DNA of 64,000 nucleotides from DASWJZ01 sp963805325 (GCA_963805325.1 CAWDTS010000014.1:96446-160445), one strand, 5' to 3'. Counted from the first letter of the stretch, positions 33,972 to 44,840 are shown. Notes: a model not told the origin generated them from the letters alone. Numbers and translations: made by a program.

Positions 33972-34890
33972 TCAGGGGCCGGTCGGATGGTCCGGCACCT
34001 CACCGCCGAGCCATGCCAGCCGTTCGGCGGCGAAATCGACGAACGCCTTGACCGCCGCCGGCATGTGGCGGTTGCTCGGGTAGACGCGCGTAGAGGCCGC
34101 CGTGCGGCGGCTCGAAAGCGTCGAGCACCGTGCGCAACTGTTCGGCCCGCATTTCGCGCGCGACCAGCGGCGACGGAACCAGCGCGATGCCGAGACCGGC
34201 GATCGCCGCGCGGATGGCGAAGCGCACGGTATTGACCGCGATCCGCCCCCTGACCGTCACCGTCTCGGCCTGCCGGCGAACTCCGCGATCCGCCAGGTCG
34301 CGCCTTCGACCGTCCGGCCCGAAGATGATGCAGTCGTGGCGCGGCGAGATCGGCCGGCGTCTGCGGCATGCCGGCGCGATCGAGATAGGCGGGGCTGGCG
34401 ACGAAGGACCGCCGCGACAGCGCCAGCTTGCGCGCGACGAGACTGGAATCGGCAGGCGGCCGGTGCGGATCGCCACATCGATCCCCTCCTCGACCAGATT
34501 GAGATGCTGGTCGGTGAGGATCACCTCCATCGCGACCTTCGGGTACAAGCGCCAGGAAATCGCGTCACTATGCCGGCGAGAAATCCGGGATCGGCAGGTC
34601 CGGAGAGGCGGATGGTGCCGCTCGGCTCATTGCTGCGCCTCGGCCGTCCGCCGGTTGGCCGCCTCCACCGCCGCCAACGCCTCGCTGCAATCCTCGAAAT
34701 AGCGCCGGCCGGCATCGGTCAGGCTGAGCGAACGGGTGGTCCGGTGGAGCAGACGGACCCCGATCGCCGCCTCGAGGCGCGCCACCCGACGGCTGACCGT
34801 CGTCTTGGGCAGGCCGAGGGCCCGCGCCGCCGCCGTGAAGCTGCCGGCCTCGGCCACCTTGAGGAACACCGGAATGTCATTGAGGTCCAA
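33972..34890 (-). CDS. LysR-family transcriptional regulator, several frameshifts
   Basis: The N-terminal winged helix-turn-helix is intact: MDLNDIPVFLKVAEAGSFTA, then ARALGLPKTTVSRRVARLEA. The effector-binding domain is spread over the three minus frames (PKVAMEVILTDQHLNLVEEG then IDVAIRTGRLP, and a C-terminal MPAAVKAFVDFAAERLAWL). At least three indels are needed. The restored length, ~305 residues, is normal. It is divergent from the NmrA-like gene 120 bases away, the classic layout for a LysR protein and its target, and its binding site should lie in 34891-35009. Confidence 0.82.
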
Positions 34891-35009
34891 GGCGATCCCT
34901 CCGCATTGTATCTAAAATCGAAACAGTCTTTGACGATTATAGGCGCTAGTGATCCAAATGCCCATGACCTAAGTGAACGTCTCCAACCCGACAAGAGGAG
35001 TTCACGACC

Positions 35010-35900
35010 ATGACCAACCCGCTCACAGTCTTCGTCACCGGCGCCACCGGCCAGCAGGGCGGCGCGGTCGCCCATGCGCTGCTTGCCCGCGGCCACAAGG
35101 TCCGCGCCCTCACCCGCAATTCGTCGAGCGACGCGGCCAAGGCGCTGGCCGCCGCCGGCGTCGATGTCCGCGAAGGCGACTTCAACGATCCCGCCACCCT
35201 GACCGCCGCCGCGACCGGCGTCGATACCGCCTTCGTCATGAGCACGCCGTTCGAGGCGGGCGAAGCCGCCGAAACCAAACAGGGCATCGCGGCGATCGAC
35301 GCGGTCAAGGCGGCCGGCGTCGGCCACGTCATCTATTCCTCGGTCGCCTCGGCCGACAAGCAGACCGGCATCCCCCACTTCGACAGCAAATACATCGTCG
35401 AGCAGCATCTGGCGGCGAGCGGCGTCAACTACACGATCGCCGCCCCGGTGTGGTTCATGGACAACCTCGTCGCGCCATGGATGGTCGGATCGCTCCGCGA
35501 CGGCAATGTCGCCATCGCCCTCGACAAGACCAAGCCGCTCCAGCAGGTCGCGGTCGAGGATATCGGCGCCTTCGTCGCCAGCCTCGTCGAGCGTCGCGCG
35601 GCGGTCTTCGGCAAGCGCTACGACATCGCCGGCGACGAACTGACCGGCGAGGCGCTGACCAAGGCGCTGTCCAAGGCGACCGGACGGACGCTCAACTATT
35701 TCGACGTACCGCTCGACATGGTTCGCCAGCAGAGCGAGGACCTCGCCAAGATGTTCGCCTGGTTCGACCGGGTCGGCTACACGGCCGACATCGAGGGCCT
35801 GCGCCGCGATTTTCCGGAAGTGAAGTGGCACCGCTTCGCCGAATGGGCGGACGCCTACGACTGGAGCGTCCTCGACGCCGCGTTGCAGGCCGCAGAATAG
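35010..35900 (+). CDS. NmrA-like NAD(P)-binding protein
   Basis: An intact 296-residue atypical short-chain dehydrogenase of the NmrA/HSCARG/azoreductase-like type. The N-terminal nucleotide motif is TGATGQQGGAVAHALLARGH (residues ~10-29). HVIYSSVASADKQTGIPHFD and SKYIVEQHL follow, with the S-x3-K type active-site remnant usual for this group. Such proteins act as redox sensors or as quinone/NADPH oxidoreductases. GAGGAG lies nine bases before the ATG. It is probably regulated by the divergent LysR protein. Confidence 0.85.
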   Translation: MTNPLTVFVTGATGQQGGAVAHALLARGHKVRALTRNSSSDAAKALAAAGVDVREGDFNDPATLTAAATGVDTAFVMSTPFEAGEAAETKQGIAAIDAVKAAGVGHVIYSSVASADKQTGIPHFDSKYIVEQHLAASGVNYTIAAPVWFMDNLVAPWMVGSLRDGNVAIALDKTKPLQQVAVEDIGAFVASLVERRAAVFGKRYDIAGDELTGEALTKALSKATGRTLNYFDVPLDMVRQQSEDLAKMFAWFDRVGYTADIEGLRRDFPEVKWHRFAEWADAYDWSVLDAALQAAE

Positions 35901-35923
35901 ACCGCCAGAACTCCTCCGGTTCA

Positions 35924-35954
35924 GGTCCGTCGGCCGCCTGGCGGCCGGCGGACC
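35924..35954 (+). terminator. Terminator after the NmrA-like gene
   Basis: GGTCCGTCGGCCGCC pairs with GGCGGCCGGCGGACC, with one T-G wobble, and is followed by CTTT. It begins 24 bases after the stop codon. Confidence 0.7.
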
Positions 35955-36085
35955 CTTTCCATGCGAAGAGGCGTCTTCGCGCGCGATCGAAACAACCTGC
36001 AACCCGGACGGTTTTTGGTTTTCCGACGCGCCCGCGGAGGCTAAAGCTTGCGCCCTGAAAACAACGCACGAAAAAGGGGGCGCAC

Positions 36086-36870
36086 ATGTCGGACGAATTC
36101 GCCGGTCTCAAGGGAACGGTCGGTCTGGTCACCGGGGCGGCCAAGGGCATCGGCGAGGGCGTCGCCCGCAAGCTGCATGGCGCCGGGATGAAGCTGGCGC
36201 TCGCCGATGTCGACGGCGACGAGCCTGGAGGCGCTGGCGAGCGAGCTCGGCGGCGACGTCCTGATCTTCCCGCTCGACGTCACCGACGGCGCCGCGGTCG
36301 AGGCCTGCGTCGCGGCGACCGAGGACGAGCTCGGGCCGATCGACCGGCTCGCCCATGTCGTCGGCATCCAGCGCTTCGGCCCGATCGCCGAACTCAGCGA
36401 CGCGGATTTCGACGCGACCTTCAACGTCAACGTCCGGGCGGCCTTCCTGGTCACCCGGGCGGTGTCGCGGCGGATGCTGCCGCGCAAGCGCGGTTCGATC
36501 GTCGCCGTCGCCTCGACGGCGGCGCGCACGCCGCGCATCGGCCAGGGCGCCTATTGCGCCTCGAAGGCGGCGGTCGCCCAGATGATGTGCGTGCTCGGCC
36601 TCGAAATGGCGCCGCACAATATCCGCGTCAACTGCGTCTCGCCCGGCGTCACCGAGACCGGCATGGTCCAGCGCCTGATGGCGACGATGGAGGCGCCCGA
36701 GGTCGTGGTCAGGGGCAGCATCGAAGGCTTCCGGGTCGGCGTGCCGCTCGGCCGGCTGGCGCGCTCCGAGGAGATCGCCGACGCCGTCGCCTATCCTGCT
36801 GTCGGACCGGTCGAGCTACCTGACCATGCAGGACGTCGTCGTCGACGGCGGCGGCGCGCTCGGCGCGTAG
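36086..36870 (+). CDS. SDR oxidoreductase resembling 2,3-dihydro-2,3-dihydroxybenzoate dehydrogenase
   Basis: The restored ~260-residue SDR has the nucleotide motif VTGAAKGIGEGVARKLH, an AVASTAARTPRIGQGAYCAS-K active site with Y-x3-K intact, and the EntA/DhbA-like tail: EGFRVGVPLGRLARSEEIAD, then SDRSSYLTMQDVVVDGGGAL. In siderophore synthesis EntA oxidises 2,3-dihydro-DHB to 2,3-dihydroxybenzoate. No entB, entC or entE gene is seen here, so the siderophore role is doubtful. Breaks lie near 36230 and 36795. The start is ATG 36086. Confidence 0.72.
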
Positions 36871-36952
36871 GCGCAATTTTGGCCTCGATCTTAAGGAGTT
36901 GCCTAGGTCGCTCTGCGGCATGTCTCCGCCGCCCGATCAGAGGAGACAGCCC

Positions 36953-37674
36953 ATGTGCCAGCAATGCATCGCCAATGGACTTAGCCGCCGCGAGCCTGAT
37001 CCGGGGCGGCGCCGCCGCCCTGGCCGTGGCCGCGACCGTTCCGTTCGTATTCCCTTGCCGCGCAAGCGGCGGATACCGATCCGGGTCAATCCGGACGAAG
37101 CGATCCAGCGCCTGATGGACGGCAATGCCCGTTACGTGGCGAATGCGCCGATCAACACGCGACTATTCGGTCGGCCGCGCCGAGCGCGCCATCGGCCAGC
37201 GCGCCATTCGCCGCCATCGTCAGCTGCGCCGATTCGCGCGTCGCGCCCGAGGTGATCTTCGATCAGGGGCCGGGCGATCTGTTCGTTGTTCGCGTCGCCG
37301 GCAACTTCATCAACGAGGATGGGCTGGCGAGCCTCGAATACGGCGCCGCGGTTCTCGGCATCAAGACCATCGTCGTGCTCGGCCATACGGCCTGCGGCGC
37401 GGTCGGCGCGACGATCGATGCCGTCAAGAACGGTACCGAGCTGCCCGGTCATCTGCCGAGCCTGATCAATGCGATCAAGCCGGCCGTCGAGGCCGCCATG
37501 GCGGCCAAGCCCGACGACCTGCTGGCCGCGGCGACCGTCGGAGAACGCGAGGCTCAACGCCGAATACGCGGCGACCGCCGACGCCGATCCTCTCGGACCT
37601 GCAGAAGGCGGGCAAGCTCAAGACGACGTCGGGCGTCTACGACATCGCCACCGGCGAGGTCGACCTTCGCCTGA
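36953..37674 (+). CDS. Beta-class carbonic anhydrase with N-terminal export signal, frameshifted
   Basis: A Zn enzyme that interconverts CO2 and bicarbonate. Zinc and active-site segments are SCADSRVAPEVIFDQGPGD (Cys and Asp-Arg pair) and VVLGHTACGAVGATID (His and Cys). Ahead of the catalytic domain is a ~40-residue extension containing a hydrophobic stretch (ASLIRGGAAALAVAATVPFV), which suggests export to the periplasm. AGGAGA precedes ATG 36953 by six bases. Pieces lie in all plus frames with breaks near 36975, 37080, 37170, 37540 and 37665. Correcting the last one gives the family-typical ending GVYDIATGEVDFA. Confidence 0.8.
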
Positions 37675-37721
37675 GCGCCCCTTCGGCTGCTCGCCTGAGG
37701 CGGCGAGCCGGCCAGCGAATC

Positions 37722-37748
37722 GGCGATTGCCCCGGCGGGGCAATCGCC
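37722..37748. terminator. Bidirectional terminator between convergent genes
   Basis: GGCGATTGCCCC and GGGGCAATCGCC make a perfect 12-bp stem with loop GGC. It lies between the convergent carbonic anhydrase and thiamine-precursor-binding protein genes and can serve both. Confidence 0.75.
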
Positions 37749-37757
37749 ATCGTCCGG

Positions 37758-38703
37758 CTATTCGGCGCGACCGCGTAGCTGTCGACCGGCGGAATCTTGT
37801 CGATCAGGCCATGCGCCTTGAGGAATTCGGCGAAGCGCTCGTAGCGGCCGGCGTCGAGCGCCGCCGGGCGCTTGGCGAAGCGCGGCAGGGTGAGATCGAA
37901 GGCGCGCCGGTTCAGTTCGTCGTTGAGATCGGCGTGGGACTGCCATGAACATCGCCCGCGCCTCGTCCGGGATGATTGGTGAGGAAGATCGTCGCCTCCT
38001 CGATCGCGGCGAGGAAGCGGGCGAGCAGCGGATCGTCGCGACGGTCGGCCCTGGCGACGAAGATCAGCTCGTCGTAGATCGGCACGCCGTGCTCCTCGGG
38101 ATAGAAGGCGACGCCGGGCTTGCCCTCGATGTCGAGCTGGGTCAGCTCGAAATTGCGGTAGCCGTCGATCGCCGCGTCGATCTGGCCGGACGAGCAGCGC
38201 GCTGACCAGGTTGAAGTTGACGTTGACCAGGGTCGACGTCGTCCGACGGTCAGGCCGACCGACTTCAGCATCTCGGCGAGATAGGCGGCCTGGATGCCCG
38301 GCCACCGAATAGCCGACCTTCTTGCCCTTGAGATCGGCGAGCGTCTTGATCGGGCCGTCCTTGAGCACGATCAGCGCATTGAGCGGCGTCTCGATCAGCG
38401 TGCCGAAGCGGACGAGCGGCAGGCCCTCGTTGAGCTGCAGCATGAGGTCGGGCTGGTAGGTGATGGCGATGTCGCGCCTGGCCGGCGGCGACCAGGCGCG
38501 GCGGCGCGCTCGGATCGGCCGGCGCGATCAGTTCGACGTCGAGCCCGTGGCGCTCGAAATAGCCGCCCTCCTTGGCGATGACCAGCGGCGCGTGGTCGGG
38601 ATTGACGAACCAGTCGAGCAGCACGGTCAGCTTGTCGGCGGCCGACGGCCGGACCCGCGGCAAGCCACAGGGCGACAACGGCGGCGAGGCATCTGCGGAT
38701 CAT
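37758..38703 (-). CDS. ThiY/NMT1-like thiamine-precursor binding protein, several frameshifts
   Basis: Periplasmic binding protein of the ABC class that captures hydroxymethylpyrimidine-type thiamine precursors. Start ATG 38703 opens a Sec signal peptide (MIRRCLAAVVALWLAAG). The mature part has KLTVLLDWFVNPDHAPLVIA and KEGGYFERHGLDVELIAPAD, the NMT1/THI5 hallmark, later KTLADLKGKKVGYSVAG and RYERFAEFLKAHGLIDKIPP near the end. The pieces are spread over three minus frames. The start overlaps the permease stop (ATGA). The upstream TPP riboswitch fixes the pathway better than the family alone. Confidence 0.83.
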
Positions 38704-39462
38704 GGTTCATTCCCATCATGTCGGTTTCGGGGACCCAGGGCGTGAGGTTGCGGGTGAGGAAATCGACGGCGGCGCGAAGCAGCACCGACATCGCGGCGAG
38801 CAGGAAGAGGCAGGCGAACATCACCGCCGTCTGCGAGCGGGCATTGGCCTGGAGCATGGCGTAGCCGAGCCCGGAGGAGGCGCCGACCCATTCGCCGATC
38901 AGCGCGCCGATCGGCGCGTAGACGGCGGCAAGCCGCACGCCGGTGACCAGCGCCGGCAGCGCCGAGGGAATGCGCAGGAGCGCCACCTGCTGCGCATGGC
39001 TCGGCGCCGTAGAGGCGGGCGAGATCGAGGAGGTTTCCGTCGGTCCGCGCCAGCCCGTCGTTGAAGGCGGAGGCGACCGGAAAGAAGATCGCGATGGTCG
39101 CCATGACGATCTTCGAGGCGAGACCGAAGCCGAACCACAGCACCAGCAGCGGCGCGATGGCGAAGACCGGCAGCGCCTGGCTCACCACCATCAGCGGCAA
39201 CAGCATCCGCCGGGTCGGCGGGACGAAGCTCATCAGCAGCGCCAGCAGGACGCCGAGCGCCGGTGCCGGCGATCAGGCCGATCACCGTCTCGGTCAGCGT
39301 GGTCACCGCGTCGACCCGCCACAGGTCCGGCCGGTCGCGCAGCGCCTCGAAGACGCTGAGCGGCGACGGCAGCATGAAGGCCGGCGGCGAGAAGACGACG
39401 ATGACCGCCTGCCAGACGACGATCAGGCCGACGGCGACGAAGAAGGCGCGGACGACGATCAT
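38700..39462 (-). CDS. ThiX-like ABC permease for thiamine precursor, several frameshifts
   Basis: A BPD-type inner-membrane permease of about 255 residues. It opens MIVVRAFFVAVGLIVVWQAV, then AFMLPSPLSVFEALRDRPD, a typical start for this family. FAIAPLLVLWFGFGLASKI, the conserved loop RIPSALPALVTGVRLAAVYA and PIGALIGEWVGASSGLGYAM follow. At least three indels interrupt it. It is the first recognisable gene below the TPP riboswitch and ends in an ATGA overlap with the binding protein. The matching ATPase is not adjacent. An in-frame ATG at 39552 gives a longer but atypical N-terminus. Confidence 0.82.
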
Positions 39463-39575
39463 CGCCCGGCCGCCGCCGCCGGAAGTGTCACGGATATGCC
39501 GTGCCGAACGCCATCGACCGTCCGACCGCCTCGTCCATGGCGATCCGGTCATGCAACGAGGCGTCGGATGAACCC

Positions 39576-39665
39576 GTTCCGTTCCTTCGCCGGCATGACC
39601 CGGATCAGGTTCGAAGGGTTCGACCGTCAGGTCATCTCAGCTCGCGAACGAGCACCCCTCGGAAC
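39576..39665 (-). ncRNA. TPP riboswitch (THI element)
   Basis: On the minus strand the conserved THI-box blocks appear in order: GGGGTGC, GCTGAGA, ACCCTTCGAACCTGATCCGG, then GTCATGCCGGCGAAGGAA. Terminal GTTCCG and CGGAAC can pair as stem P1. This RNA binds thiamine pyrophosphate and usually turns off translation or transcription of thiamine genes when the cofactor is plentiful. It lies ~110 bases upstream of the permease gene and controls the ThiX/ThiY pair. Confidence 0.95.
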
Positions 39666-39739
39666 AAGCGGCAGCATTGCAGGCGCGCGCGGCAAAGGGC
39701 AAGCCGGTTCGACGGCGGAGCAGCCGATGCGCCGGGCGG

Positions 39740-41480
39740 TCAGCCGGTTCCCCAGGCGGTGAACGCTTCCTCGAACACCCGTTCGCCCGGCGTCCCCTTC
39801 TCGAAGGTCAGGATCGCCCGCTGGCCGGTGCCGTAGACGAAGGGCAGATCGATCCAGTTGCGGGCGCGCAGCAGCGCGACGTTGGAGGCGATGTCGTTCT
39901 GGTTGGCCGACAGCGCGATCCAGAAGAAGCCGTCGGCGACCTTGGCCGCGGCGCCGACCAGCGGCTGGCCGCGCTCTTCCTCGCTCGACTTCATCACGAC
40001 CCGCGGCACCTCGGTGATGTCCTGCCCGGGGAAATCCGCCGGCGTATCGACCGTGACCTCGATCAGGTGGCTGGCCGGCAGCGTGTCGTCGGAGTTCTTG
40101 TGGAAGCGAGAAGCGGACCGTCATGTCGCGCTCCGGCACCTCGAGCCGCGCCTCGACTTCGGGACCGTTCGGACCGTCCTCGACAAACTGCCAGGTGACG
40201 GCGGCGTTGATCGCGGTCACCCCGGACCATCGCCCGGCGTCGCCGACCGGCTCCTCGTAGAGGATCGCCTTCTGGGCGACCAGCGGATCGCCGCCGGTGG
40301 CGGCGCCGGCATCGGCGACGGCGGCCTCGGGCGGCGGCGGCGCGACGTCGCCATCCGGCCATCGGCGCCGTCCCGGTCGGCGTCCGGCTCCGCGCCGACC
40401 GATGCGGACGTCGCGGATCCGCGCCGGCTGCATCGCCGGCAAGCAGGCGATCGGTATTCTTGCCGACGGACGCCGCGGCGGCATCGTCGGCCGGCTGCTT
40501 CGCTGATCGCTCGGCGGTTCGCTCGATTCGAACGAGGCGACGAGATCGGTCAAGACCGCGCGCTGCGACCAGGCGAGCGCGCCAGACCGCCGACCACGCC
40601 GATGATCAGAACCGAGGATGAGCCCCGGCAGGCGCGACCGCCGCGGCTTGGCATCGTCGAGATCCGTCCTCGGCGTCCGTCTTCCATATAGCCGCGGCGC
40701 GCGCCTTCTTGGTGAAGGCCAGCCGGTCGCGGCTGTCGACCTGAGGCCGCTCGGCACGCCCGTCGCGCGAGCCGGCGTCGGCGACGGTGCGGCAGCCTCG
40801 CTCCCATTCCTGGTCGTATTCCGGCGCAAGCCGCGGCTCCGCATCTCGCGCTTCGACGGCGGTCCGTGCCGGCAGGCGATAGCCGCTCGCCGGTACGTAT
40901 TCCTCGACGTCCTCGACTGGTCGATCGTACTGCGGCTCCGGCCCGCGGCGGCGGAGGCGGAGCCGCCGGCGCCCGGCGGCTCGGTTCGCGCGCCATCGGC
41001 CGCTCGTCGGCCGGCCGTCGAAGATCGGGCGCGGTCGCGCTGTGACGCGCGGCGTCCGCCCGCGCGGCCGAGCGCGGGCGCTCGCCGGCTCGCCGCGCGG
41101 CGCCGCCGCGCATGCCGGCTTCCTGGATCGCCCGGCGGAAGACGTCCTGCGGCGTCGGCTTGCGGCGGCCGCGACCGGCTGGCGGCGACGGCGGCGACCG
41201 CGCGGCGGCGATCGGCGGTGGCGAATATTGCGGCGGAGCGGCTCGGGCGGACGGCGCCGGCGCGAGCCCGGCGGCGCTCTCCCGCTCGACACGACGAATC
41301 GCTTCCTCGAGTTCCAGACGCTGACGCGAAATCTCGGCCGTCGTCAGCGGCGGGTCGACGGCCTTCAACTGTCCGATCAAGGCATTGCGCGCCTTGTCGT
41401 ACACCGTCCGGCGCGCGTCCGGGATATTCGGATCGATGCCCGAAATCGCTCGTCTTCAATACAGTATAGTATTCGGCCAT
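39740..41480 (-). CDS. Conserved hypothetical protein beside purA, many frameshifts
   Basis: The start MAEYYTVL at 41480, followed in another frame by KARNALIGQLKAVDPPLTTA and EISRQRLELEEAIRRVE, is that of a large uncharacterised protein common next to purA in Hyphomicrobiales. A long proline/arginine-rich middle follows, then a likely membrane helix (SVLIIGVVGGLA). The C-terminal domain contains MKSSEEERGQPLVGAAAKVA, DGFFWIALSA and ends in VFEEAFTAWGTG. It looks like a cytoplasmic helical head, a disordered linker, one membrane anchor and an outside domain. Total length would be ~580 residues. Function unknown. Confidence 0.6.
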
Positions 41481-41520
41481 GTGTTCGCCCTGCCGACAGG
41501 ACCCTCTTTACGTGCGATCC

Positions 41521-42820
41521 CTAGCCTTGGAAAGGATCGTGAACCAGAATCGTATCCTCACGCTCGGGGCTTGTCGAAAGTAAGGCCACCGGCGCACCAA
41601 TCAGTTCTTCGACATGGCGGACGTATTTCACCGCCTGCGCCGGCAAATCATTCCACGTCCGCGCACCCGCGGTCGAATCTTGCCAGCCTTCCATCGTTTC
41701 GTAAATCGGTTCGACGCGAGCCTGGGCATCCTCGACCGCGGGAAAGTAGTCGATCTCCTCGCCCGTCCAGACGATATCCCACGGCAATCTTGATGGTTTC
41801 AAGGCCATCAAGCACATCGAGCTTGGTCAGGGCAATGCCGTCGATCCCCGACGTCTGGATGCTCTGGCGCACCAGCACCGCGTCGAACCAGCCGCAGCGG
41901 CGCTTGCGGCCGGTCACGGTTCCGAATTCCTTGCCGCGCCGCCCGAGGAATTCGCCGGCCTCGCCGTGATCCTCGGTCGGGAACGGGCCTTCGCCGACCC
42001 GGGTGGTGTAGGCCTTGGTGATTCCGAGCACATAGTCGATCGCGCCCGGCCCGAGGCCCGAGCCGGTCGCCGCCTGGCCCGCCCCGGTATTGGACGAAGT
42101 GACATAGGGATAGGTGCCCTGGTCGATGTCGAGAAGGATGCCCTGCGCGCCTTCGAACAGGATGCGCCGGCCCGTCGCGGCGGGCCTCGTCGAGCAGGCG
42201 CCAGGTCGAATGCGACATAGGGCAGGACCGCGCGGCGCCACCGCCAGCAGATCGTCGAGAACCGAGCGCCGGGTCGATCTCCGTCGAGGCCAAGCCCGCG
42301 CCTCAGCGGATTGTGATGGGAGAGCAGGCGGTCGATCCGCAATTCGAGGGTCTTGCGGTTGGCGAGATCCATCATCCGGATCGCGCGCCGCCCGACCTTG
42401 TCCTCATAGGCCGGCCCGATGCCGCGGCCGGTCGTGCCGATTCGCGTGCCGGCATTCGACGTCTCGCGGGCGAGATCGAGTTCGCGATGGAGGGGCAGGA
42501 TCAGTCGCCGCGTTCTCGGCGACGCGCAGATTCTCCGGCGAAATCGCGACGCCCTGGCCGGCCAGCCGGTCGATCTCGTCGACCAGCGCGTGGGGATCGA
42601 CGACGACGCCGTTGCCGATGATCGACAGCTTGCCGGGCCGGACGACGCCGGAGGGCAGGAGGCTGAGCTTGTAGCTGACGCCGTCGATGACCAGCGTGTG
42701 GCCGGCATTGTGGCCGCCCTGGAAGCGCACGACGATATCCGCGCGCTCCGACAACCAGTCGACGATCTTTCCCTTGCCCTCGTCCCCCCACTGCGAGCCG
42801 ACGACCACGACATTGGCCAT
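41521..42820 (-). CDS. purA: Adenylosuccinate synthetase, several frameshifts
   Basis: PurA joins IMP and aspartate using GTP on the way to AMP. The GTP-binding P-loop-like start MANVVVVGSQWGDEGKGKIV and the catalytic FQGGHNAGHTLV are intact at the N-terminus. TTGRGIGPAYEDKVGRRAIR, LFEGAQGILLDIDQGTYPYV, SSNTGAGQAATGSGLGP and the final VEELIGAPVALLSTSPERED all match the family but in different frames (breaks near 42500, 42280, 42180 and 41790). The restored length of ~433 residues is normal. Because purA is single-copy and important, the breaks are most likely sequence errors. Confidence 0.93.
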
Positions 42821-43058
42821 TTAGGTGACTGGTTCCCCCGTCTCTTCATACGCAAATTCCCGCTCGCCGCGGCGGCATCCCCGATCGCGGCGCGCGCACT
42901 ATAGCGATGCGAACCGTCCGGTGCGACCGGTTACCTCGGTCGCCGGCAATTCGCACCGGCGCAGAGCATAGCCGATCGAGCCCGCCGCGCGCGCTTTACT
43001 CCAGCGGTCGCGCGGGCGTAGGCGGACCGCCGGAAACGCCGCGGAGACAATCCATTGG

Positions 43059-43983
43059 ATGCCAGCCAGATCAGGCGGCCGGTCGATCATCGACCGCCCT
43101 TACCTGCTTCTGTCGCTGACGTCGCTGTTCTGGGCGATCAACATCGTGCTCGGCCGCTTCATCGCCGGGACGATCCCGCCGGTGACGCTGTCGCAAATCC
43201 GCTGGGGCGGCGCCGCGCTGATCCTGCTGGCGATCAGCTGGCGGCATGTCAGGCGCGACTGGCCGGTGATCCGGGCCCACCTGCCGATCCTGCTGATCCT
43301 CGGCCTGACCGGGATGACGCTCTACAACACGATGGCCTATTACGGCCTCAACTACACCCAGGCGCTCAACGCCCTGCTGATGCAGTCGAGCGGCCCGCTG
43401 CTGGTCGCGCTGTGGTCGCTGGTCCTCTTCCGCGACCGCCTGACCCGCGCCCAGCTGGTCGGCATCCTGATCTCGCTGCTCGGCGTCATCGTCATCATCA
43501 CCCGCGGCCAGCCGGAAGTGCTCCTCCACCTCGACGCTCAATCGCGGCGACCTGTGGCTGCTCGCCGGCATGGGCATCTACGCCCTCTACACGGTGCTGC
43601 TCAGGAAACGGCCGAAGATCCATTTCCTGTCGTTCCTCACCTTCACCATCACCGCCGGCGCGATCATGCTGATCCCGCTCTTCGTCGGTCGAATTCGCCG
43701 CCGGCTACCGCATGAACCCGACGCCGGCGGCCTTCGGCGTGATCCTCTACGTCATCATCTTCCCGTCGGTGCTCGCCTATTTCTGCTTCAACCGCGGCGT
43801 CGAACTGATCGGCGCCAACCGCGCCGGCCAGTTCTTCCACCTGATCCCGGTCTTCGGCTCGGCGATCGCCATCCTGTTCCTCGGCGAGCGGCCGGAATGG
43901 TTCCACGGCGTCGGCTACGCGCTGATCATCGCCGGCATCGTCATCGCCCAGCGGAACTGGCGGCGGGCAAGCGACAGGGCTGA
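43059..43983 (+). CDS. DMT-superfamily (EamA) transporter, frameshifted
   Basis: A ten-helix drug/metabolite transporter. The first EamA repeat is intact: YLLLSLTSLFWAINIVLGRF, PVTLSQIRWGGAALILLAIS, LTGMTLYNTMAYYGLNYTQA then LNALLMQSSGPLLVALWSLV. The second repeat (FGVILYVIIFPSVLAYFCFN, QFFHLIPVFGSAIAILFLGE) lies in other frames after breaks near 43540 and 43690. The stop most likely is the TGA at 43981, reached after one more indel; otherwise the frame reads straight into the hydrolase gene. Substrate unknown. Confidence 0.82.
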
Positions 43984-44032
43984 CGCGCTTCTTCGCTGCG
44001 CAATCGCCGCCGCCCCCAGCCATACTCCCGGC

Positions 44033-44840
44033 ATGCGCGTTCATGAGAGCGGCCCGAAAGCGGGCGAAACCATCCTCTTTCTCCACGGGGCCGGCGCGAG
44101 TGCGGAGATGTGGAAGGCGCATCGTCCGCCACTTCGCGCGGTATCACGGCCTCTTGCCGGATTTCCCCGGCTTCGGTGATGCCGCCGGCGAGCCGTGGGT
44201 CTCGCTCGACCAGACGACCGGCGAGGTCGCCGAACTGGTGCGCACCCGCGCCGCCGGCGGGCGGGCCCATGTGGTCGTCGTCAGCCTCGGCGGCATCGTC
44301 GCGATCAACGCCTCCTCGCCGAGGCGCCGCGAACTGATCGAACACGCCGTCGGTCGACGGCGCCAGCGTGCTTGCCGCTTCGCCATCTCGCCCTGGCCCA
44401 AGCTCGGACTGCAGCTGATGCGGCCGATCGTCGACCGATCTCGCTGACACCGGTATCATCGCACGCCGCCGATCGCGCTGCCCGAGGCAGGCATAGCCGA
44501 TTTCCGGAACGACTATCGGCGGATGTCATCGGCGGCGTTTGTCGCGGCGTTCACCGAGGCCCTCGACTTTCACCAGCCGCAAGGGCTGGCGCGGGTGGAG
44601 TGCCCCACCCTCTTCGTTGCCGGCGAGCGGGAACCGGGTTCGACACTTGCCTCGAACCGGCTGCTCGCGCGCACGATGCCACAGGCCGCCGCGTGCATCG
44701 TTCCCGGCAAATGGCACGGTTGGGTCGCCGGCGAGCCGCTCCTCCACTGCCGGATGGTCGAAGCCTGGATCACCGACCGCCCCTTGCCCGCCGAGTTGGC
44801 GACCGGCGATCCCGATCCCGGCCGACGGCGCCGGATCAGA
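44033..44840 (+). CDS. Alpha/beta-hydrolase, frameshifted
   Basis: The start MRVHESGPKAGETILFLHGA shows the oxyanion-hole segment LHGAG. HGLLPDFPGFGDAAGEPWVS follows in another frame, then HVVVVSLGGIVAI, where the usual nucleophile elbow G-x-S-x-G reads VSLGG. The C-terminal part has VECPTLFVAGEREPGSTLAS and PGKWHGW, with the catalytic histidine. Three or four indels are needed. The end is uncertain and abuts the serA stop on the other strand. Confidence 0.7.
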
